Shown here in pieces: positions 1 to 7,100 of a DNA stretch of 8,458 nucleotides. The DNA lies in contig JAGAZG010000076.1 of NCBI GenBank assembly GCA_017940105.1, positions 1-8,458 of the forward strand. The letters are read 5' to 3'. Position 1 is the stretch's first letter; every line of letters starts with the position of its first letter. Origin of the DNA: Mailhella sp. (lineage in GTDB: Bacteria; Desulfobacterota; Desulfovibrionia; Desulfovibrionales; Desulfovibrionaceae). Below the pieces are notes generated by a model. The model was given only the letters and a program-made list of their open reading frames with translations, was not told where the DNA came from and did no database searches. A program made the translations under genes and the position numbers.

Positions 1-1140
1 ACTGCAGAAGCCACAAAAATGGCGCAGGATCTGGCCAAACAGGTCATGGACGGCAGCACCAAGCAAAGCGACGCCATGGCGCAGATCAATGCGATTGCCA
101 ATCCGAAAGTACAGGCTCGTGCGCGTGCGCAATTCGGACAGGAAATGCGCGTTAAGGACTACATGGACAAGGAGCTTGTGAAGCAGGCGACCGAGCAGGC
201 TACCACGTTCGTCATGGGCATTCAGGACGAATTTGAAAAGGATCCTGCGGCTGCCCAGCAAAAGATGTGGGAAGAAGTGAAACGCGCTGAGAATGCGGCC
301 CTGACCGGCGGAAAAGCGGAGAAGGAATATGCCAAGCTGATGAACACGGCATACGCCTCTCTGGGAACTGGCTTATCCAGGCGTACCAATCCCGAAGACT
401 ACAACGCCATGGCCGACCAGGTTGCCAACGCGGAAATCAGAGAGGAGCGGCAACTGCTGCAGGATCCGCGATTCATGAAGATGGCGCCGAAAGACCAGAA
501 CGCTTTGCGCAGCATGCTGACAAAGTCGCAGAAGGTGGACAACAACGCTCTGAAGGCAGCATTCACGGACGTTTTCGGTTCCCCCAACGATCCCCTGCTA
601 GACAAGGAAGACAAGAAAAACAGGCAGGCTCTATGGCAGGCCGTGCGCCAAGACTACTACAATTTTGTGACGGAGACGAACTCCGCGCAGGATTCAGAAC
701 GCATGCGGCAATTCGTCCAGAAGTATGCAGATCCGGCGCAGATCTCCGGGCTTTTCGGATGGACAGCGACGACCGGAACGTATGGAGACATACGGATCAG
801 CGAGTACGGGAAGGACTCTCTGCCGGTCATTACAGACAAGGAAAGGGCCGGCGTCGCTTCGCTCTTCGCAAGCAACTCGTCCATAGCCGACATGTATCTC
901 AAGGCGGCGCAGGAGTGGAAAAAGAAAAACCATTCCTGGGCAAGCGAAGAGGATGTCGCAGAACTGCTTTTCTACAGGTCGCAGCAGGAAGCCAGCATGC
1001 GCGGTCGCAGTGCTCTAGCAAAACCGAATGACGTGCCGGACAAGGCTACATGGGGAGTGCATCCCAAATACGGCTATGGCTGGACGTGGACAGATAAAGG
1101 CATGTCGAATTTCAAACCCTATGTCTACAAGGTGAACTGA
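1..1140 (+). CDS. Putative internal virion/ejection-type protein, 5' partial
   Basis: The frame is open from base 1 and the first in-frame ATG (base 19) lacks a convincing ribosome binding site, so I treat the gene as cut by the left edge; at least 379 residues are visible. The product is hydrophilic, rich in Ala, Lys, Gln, Glu and Met, and mostly predicted helical by eye. I see no signal peptide, membrane segment or catalytic motif. The first 90 or so residues are a repetitive helical stretch with a 'NPKVQARARAQF' element. A middle part carries a 'DPRFMKMAPKDQ' segment, and the C-terminus is aromatic (HPKYGYGWTWTDKG, then KPYVYKVN). Short '...DP.F...l....' helical patterns of this sort occur in phage internal or injection proteins, but I do not recognise a family. 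Its stop overlaps the start of a giant polyvalent protein, so it probably belongs to the same virion operon. The role comes mainly from position, like the core protein that precedes the largest ejected protein in T7-like phages. A tail-associated structural protein is an alternative. Confidence 0.6.
   Translation, partial: TAEATKMAQDLAKQVMDGSTKQSDAMAQINAIANPKVQARARAQFGQEMRVKDYMDKELVKQATEQATTFVMGIQDEFEKDPAAAQQKMWEEVKRAENAALTGGKAEKEYAKLMNTAYASLGTGLSRRTNPEDYNAMADQVANAEIREERQLLQDPRFMKMAPKDQNALRSMLTKSQKVDNNALKAAFTDVFGSPNDPLLDKEDKKNRQALWQAVRQDYYNFVTETNSAQDSERMRQFVQKYADPAQISGLFGWTATTGTYGDIRISEYGKDSLPVITDKERAGVASLFASNSSIADMYLKAAQEWKKKNHSWASEEDVAELLFYRSQQEASMRGRSALAKPNDVPDKATWGVHPKYGYGWTWTDKGMSNFKPYVYKVN
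1129..1134 (+). promoter_or_regulatory. Shine-Dalgarno-like site AAGGTG for the giant gene, with stop/start overlap TGATG
   Basis: AAGGTG lies five bases before the ATG at 1140-1142. The upstream gene's TGA occupies 1138-1140, so stop and start share one base. This fixes the start of the giant gene and suggests translational coupling. The giant frame begins with the acidic sequence MEISTQDEFE, which is plausible as a true N-terminus. Confidence 0.7.
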
Positions 1141-4100
1141 TGGAAATTTCTACGCAGGACGAATTTGAGGCCCCGATCATCCAGGAACCGATAAACAACT
1201 CTGGAATCATACAGGAACCGCCTGCATCGCTGAAACCTCTGGCCATGTCCACGGACAAGCAGTTATCTGTTGAGGAGATAGCCGAAGCGGAAGATCTGTC
1301 GAAAAGGCTGAACGTTCCGTCAATAATGGTCGGAGCAGATCTGCCAAAGTACCGTAAAATGGCGCAGGTGAACGATCTCGATGCGGCCTCGAACGATGCG
1401 CCAGCCGTGAAAACATGGATGGGCCAGAGCAGGCAGAACTTCATGGCCGGAAATACTGACGCGAAGAATCTCATCGAATTCGAGAAAATAATGATGGCTG
1501 GCCCAGAAGGTCTCGGCGGCCGTGCATTGCAGCCGGAATTCGATGAGAAAAAGACAGTCACAGGCAAGGAAGGCTTTGCTTATTCCAAGCTGCAGGAAGT
1601 AAAGAACGAACCGACTGGCCCGTCGGTCGGCATCGACTTCAACCCTGAGACGGGAGAGTTCCGTGAAAGGAACAAATGGGAAGTCGCAGCCGATGAGGCG
1701 AACAAAGTCAAGAGGGACCGAGACGCCCAGATAGAACTGCGTCAGACACGCGCAGAGAGCGGCGATTGGATATGGCAGGATACTTGGTATGGCCGGGCGA
1801 AAAGGCAGCTCATGGCAGGCCGTGTCGACGTAGAATCGGCATTATGGGGATCCTTGAAAGGTCTTGATGAGTTATTGGCATCAGTCACTAAGGGAACCGT
1901 CATCGGAGACTTTTTCAGAAGCGGTGCAGACTATGCAGCCTCAAAATTCAGCGAAGCAAAGATGGATGCAGAAACCGTCGGCTTTGAAAAAGAGGCTGGT
2001 GGAACAATGCAGCAGATCTCAGACGCGGTACTTCGCAATTTTCCGCAGATGCTGGCCACTATGGTTGCCACATGGTTAGGTGCAGGCCTTGCCGGAGCGA
2101 CAGGCATTGCCAAAAAGATCGCAGCGACCCTGATGGGCAAGCGTCAGGCAGCCTATGCTGCAAGGGCAGGCGCGGCGACCATGGCTGCCCAGATCTACGG
2201 CGAAACATACGGATCAGCCAGGGAGGCTGGAGCAGATCCTTTACAGGCGAATCTCGGAGCAATCCCGAATGCTATTGTGCAAGGCAGTCTTGAAAACATC
2301 GGCCTTGGGAAAATCTTTCAGGCTTGGAAAAGCACAGGGGCTTTGTCGTATATAAAGAACTCTCTTGTAGCGTCTTTTGCCGAAGGCGTAACAGAATGGA
2401 TTCAGCAATTCCCAGACGACTTTTTCCACATGGTGTCCATGATAGGATCAGATGACGGAGCGAAAGACTTTTCTTCCGGAGTCACCGACTTCGTGCGCAA
2501 TCTGCCTGACACGGTCGAAGGCGCGAACATGGGTGCGGCTGTGGGCGCCATCTACGGGCTTTTATTCTCTCTGCCAGGTCTCAGGGGTCAGGCGAGAAGA
2601 GAACGCGCCATGCTCAACGACAAGGCGTTTTTCGAGGCCATTAACGATTCTGCCAAGGCAAGTTCTCTGAGGGAAAAGCTGCCCAGCGTTTATCAGGAAA
2701 TTGTCGACCAGGTTACGCAGGACGGCCCGGTACAGAACGTCTATGTCTCTGCCGAAGACCTGGTCAATGCCGCAGTGTCGCTCGATCAGGACTCGTATGA
2801 ATTCGCAGAAGGTCTAGGCATAAGCAGGGAACAACTGGACAACGCCGCCAGGGTAGGAGCGGACGTCGAAGTCCCGATTGCCTTGTACCAGTCGAAGGTC
2901 GCCGGTACGGAAGCCGGACTGCATCTCTCAGGGAGAGTCAGGACTTCTGCCGACGGCATGACTCTTGAGGAGATGACGGCGGCAAGGACCAGAACTATCG
3001 GTGCGATCAATCAGGCTCTGCAGGAAATCGCCGCTGACAGCAAGATGAGCGCTGAACTGGATGAGGCTTTGTCCGGAGTGAGGGATTCGCTTATTGCCAG
3101 CGGGCAGAGCGAATCAGCAGCAGACAATCAGCTGCAGCTTTTCAAAGCCCTTGCCGTGACGGGAGCAAGAAGGTGGACTGCAATAACCGGTGAGGAAATG
3201 ACACCGGTTCAGTACGTCAACGACCATCTTGGATTGTCCGTGCGGGTGGAGGATCAGCAGAGGCAGAATGTGGCGCCGACTCCCAGCAGAGAACAGGTTC
3301 AGGCTGCATTAGACGAGGCGAGGAAAAATTTTGAAGACCTTGTCAGGGCAAGGCGGAACGCCAACGGCGAATACGTCAGGTCAGACGTCACGCCGGACAA
3401 CATCGATGACGACTACAGGGAACTGCTGTATGACGGCAGGATGGTCGACGGCGAGCTAGGACAGCATTACGATGCTCATGGCATATCCAAAGGCGGCATT
3501 ACGGATCAGTTCAACAAGCTGCTGGACATCCTGGCCAATGGCTTTGACACGAGCCGGGACTTGCACACGGCGCCTTTCGAGATCACCGACGAAATGCGCG
3601 CTGCCCTGGGCGCGGCGCTTGGCACGTCAGGCGGCACGGCGTACCGCAACGGTTTAGCCACCTTTGTGTCACGTTATGACGGCAAGGTGGCAGACGGAAT
3701 AGGCGTAGTCTTCATCGCTGACAGGGCGGCCTCGATAATCGAACCTCTGAGAAAAGCATTCCCGAACATCCGTTTTGAAAAGATGTCTGACAACGCCCGC
3801 GTGCTGCAGGAGATGGCGCAGGAGCAGCAAGGAACACAGAGTCTTCAGCAGATGCTTGGCGAACGTGGCGCGGCGGCAATGGATCAGGCAGAAGAAGCGA
3901 CGACTCGCATGGACAATCTTGCCGTTGCACGCGACATGGAAGCGGCAGGCAAGGACGCGAAGGCCGTCAAGCTGGCGACCGGCTGGGAACGCGGCGCAGA
4001 CGGAAAGTGGCGGTATGAGGTGCCTGACGGCAAATGGAAGCAAGGTGGTCTTGCAGGCATGCATACAGAACGCCACTTGATTGTCGGCGAGGAAACATCA

Positions 4101-7100
4101 TGGATGGAAGGCAGGCTGGGTGATGTTTTTGACGCTCCAGAGCTGTATGAGGCATATCCTGAACTGCGCGGTATGACATTGATTTTTGCCGAGACCGACC
4201 GTGGCACACAAGGATATTACGATGGAACGACAATTATTTTGTCGAAAGATTTGCTTAAAGGAGAAAACCCCGAATGGGCGCGGCAGTACAAGGAACTTCT
4301 GGAAAGCGAAGAATACCGGAGATACAATGAAGAGCTGGATGCGACAGACAACATAGCCGATCCGGAAGAAGCGGAGCAGGTATACAATGAAATAGAGAAA
4401 CGCTTCAATGAAAGCGATCTTGGCAAGCGCTACAATGCGCTTTTGAACTCCCGCCAAAGAATGAGCAGGATGCTCACGCAAGAAGGGCGATCGGTTCTCC
4501 TTCACGAAATTCAGCATGCTATCCAGCGCAAAGAAGGTTTCGCCACGGGTGGTAACGAGACAGTTGGTGATGTCCTGCGGGCAAAAGCGAGGGCTTATGC
4601 ATGGAAATTGGAACTCGAGAAAGCAGAAGAGGACCACCCTGACCTTGCCGGAACGCTCGACCTGATGAACACACTGGTCAAAGAATACGACGAAATGGGC
4701 ATGAGGGAAGACTTGCCGTCTGCTGCGACACGTACCACTGGGTTTAATCTGTATGTGCGCGGTTATGACAGGGAAGGTTATGAAGATGCGTACAGACTAT
4801 GGGAGAAAATCGGTCTGGACGACAATGCGGAAGACTATAGAACGTACAAGCTCATTTCCGGCGAAGTGGAATCCCGCAACGTCCAGCGCCGCATGAACAT
4901 GACGGAAGAGGAGCGCCGCGCGTCGCTTGCCAGCGAGACGGAAGACGTCGCCAGGGAAGACCAGATATTCATAGGGCAGACGGAAACAGCAGAGTCACGG
5001 GAGCACCGTAGTCCTATCACCGATCCGGCAGAATTTGCAGAAGATGTGAGGACGAGTGCAGAGAAGGGCCCGCGTTATGATACGGTCGGCAATGTTGTGT
5101 TTGATGGAGAAAGTTACGAAATAAGGTTGTCAGATATTCAGGTGAGGCACAATTTCAACGACCATCCGGCGTTTTCTGAATGGGGGAAGGTGGTTGATGT
5201 TATACAGCAGGGCGAATCGTATGGCGTTTCATCGTTGCCCTCCTCCAAGCATATGGGGACAACTTTTGTTCTAGCTGAAGGAGATAAAGCGTATGTTGTC
5301 CTGGCGACAGTGATGAAAACTGCGGATGGGAATATTGTACGGATTCATAGCGCGCTAACGACCACGACGGCGCATGCCCAAGAAATGAAAATGCGTAAAA
5401 GAAGAACTGCCTCCACACGACGGAGTTCTGGCGGCTCTCCAGATACACCCAAGCCCTTGCGGGACGTCGCAACCGTTCTTGGTGAAGGCAGTTCTCATGA
5501 AGTCAACATAACTGACACGAGAGGCGCAGTCAACCATAGCGAAAATGCAACACAAGGCTCTATTGCTCTCGACCTTTCCGAGGTGTCCGATAAAGACCGT
5601 CTATTTTTAGAAGCACCGCAGCGTTCCTCCTCGCTGATGCAAGAGGGCGCAGAAGCAGAAGCCAGAACGCTCTTTCAGCGTGCTTTCCACGGTTCGCCGC
5701 ATCGCTTTGAACAGTTCATGCTTGAGCATATCGGCACAGGCGAAGGAGCGCAGGCGCACGGCTGGGGGCTGTATTTCGCAAAGACAAAGAGGACTGCCGA
5801 GAGATACAGGAAAGGTTTGCAGAAGAGCAAGGGAAGCGGACAGCTTTACGAGGTGGAAATCCCTGACAATGACGTTCTGCTGGACGAACAAATGTATTTC
5901 CCGGATCAGCATAAGAACGTAAAAAAACTCATTGCTGACGCCATACACAGTCTTTCGGAAAGGCAGCAAACGATATTTTTCCAAAAAATCTTGGGGCGCA
6001 AGCTTGACGACAGCGACGCGTACAATAAGGTCGCCGTGCAATTAGACGAAATAACGCTTCTTCAAGATGCTTTTTTGACGGACGGCAGTGAAAGTAAGTT
6101 CGCGCGGAATTTCAGAAGGGAAAATCTGAAAAATCACGGATACACAGACGAACAGATAGATGCCTTCTGGAGTAACCGGGACAAGGCCATAGAGGAAGCT
6201 AAAAAATATTCGCCGGAAAGGATACGTCTCCAAGACGAGTTGGACGCGATTAAAAAGCGTGACGACGAACGCAGGGCACGGCTGATTTCCGAAGCTAAAA
6301 ACGATTTGGACAAGGGATTGTCCAGAACAAGCGGAGACCAGCTTTATGATGCCATTGCATGGGCTATCTCGGACGGTGGCTATCCAGTGTTTAGAGACGC
6401 TTCTGTCTGGCTCAACGAGCACGGCATCAAAGGAATCACCTACAATGGAGCGAGCGACGGCCGCTGCTTCGTCGTGTTCGAAGACAAAGCCGTTCAGATG
6501 ATCGACACGTTCTATCAGATGCAGCAGGATCATGCGCCTACCGGGCCGCGCGGACAGATAGAATTTGCCGGCGACAATGAGGCGGTGATCACGCTTTTCA
6601 GGGGCGCCGCTGACTTATCCACGTTCGCGCATGAAGCAGGACACCTTTTCTTCCGTGACCTTGAACGCATGGCCATGACCAGCAACGCTCCGCAGGAGAT
6701 CATCGACGACTATCTGACGCTGAAAAGATGGACGGCTGAAAACACCGAGAGCTATTACAATGCCCACATGCGCAGGAACTATGGCGGCAGATCTTTTGCT
6801 GAGCTGTCGGAGGAAGAGCGCAACAGGGTGGACTACATCGCCGAACAGGAACTGTTGGCAGAAGGCTGGCTCACTTACCTCAAGGAAGGCAAGGCCCCGT
6901 CGGTCGAGCTGAGAAGTGTTTTCTCGCGGTTCCGTGACTGGCTCAGCACGATATACAGGGCTCTGTCCGGTAACGGATTCCAGCCGATAAACGATGAGGT
7001 CAGGGGCGTTTTTGACCGCATGCTGGCAAGCGACCAGGAAGTGGCGGAAGCGGAAGCCATGCACGAGGCCACAGCAGAGGAAAGGGCTGCCATTGACGCG

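Noticed and set aside
633..1031. Plus-strand 132-codon frame inside the first gene
   Set aside because: It is an out-of-frame, Arg/Gly/His-rich shadow of the first gene, with no independent motif.
4089..4102. Possible internal translation start (GAGGA followed by ATG at 4100)
   Set aside because: The ATG is out of frame with the giant gene and meets a stop after seven codons, so it gives no meaningful product.
4098..4637. Minus-strand open frame of 179 codons, Phe/Cys/Val-rich
   Set aside because: It is antisense to the HEIQH zincin, whose motif clearly marks the plus strand as coding. The hydrophobic composition comes from antisense Glu/Lys codons and no real membrane-protein pattern is seen.
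6042..6533. Minus-strand open frame of 163 codons opposite the ART domain
   Set aside because: The plus-strand frame here encodes the conserved C-terminal half of the ART domain, and the antisense product has no recognisable feature.
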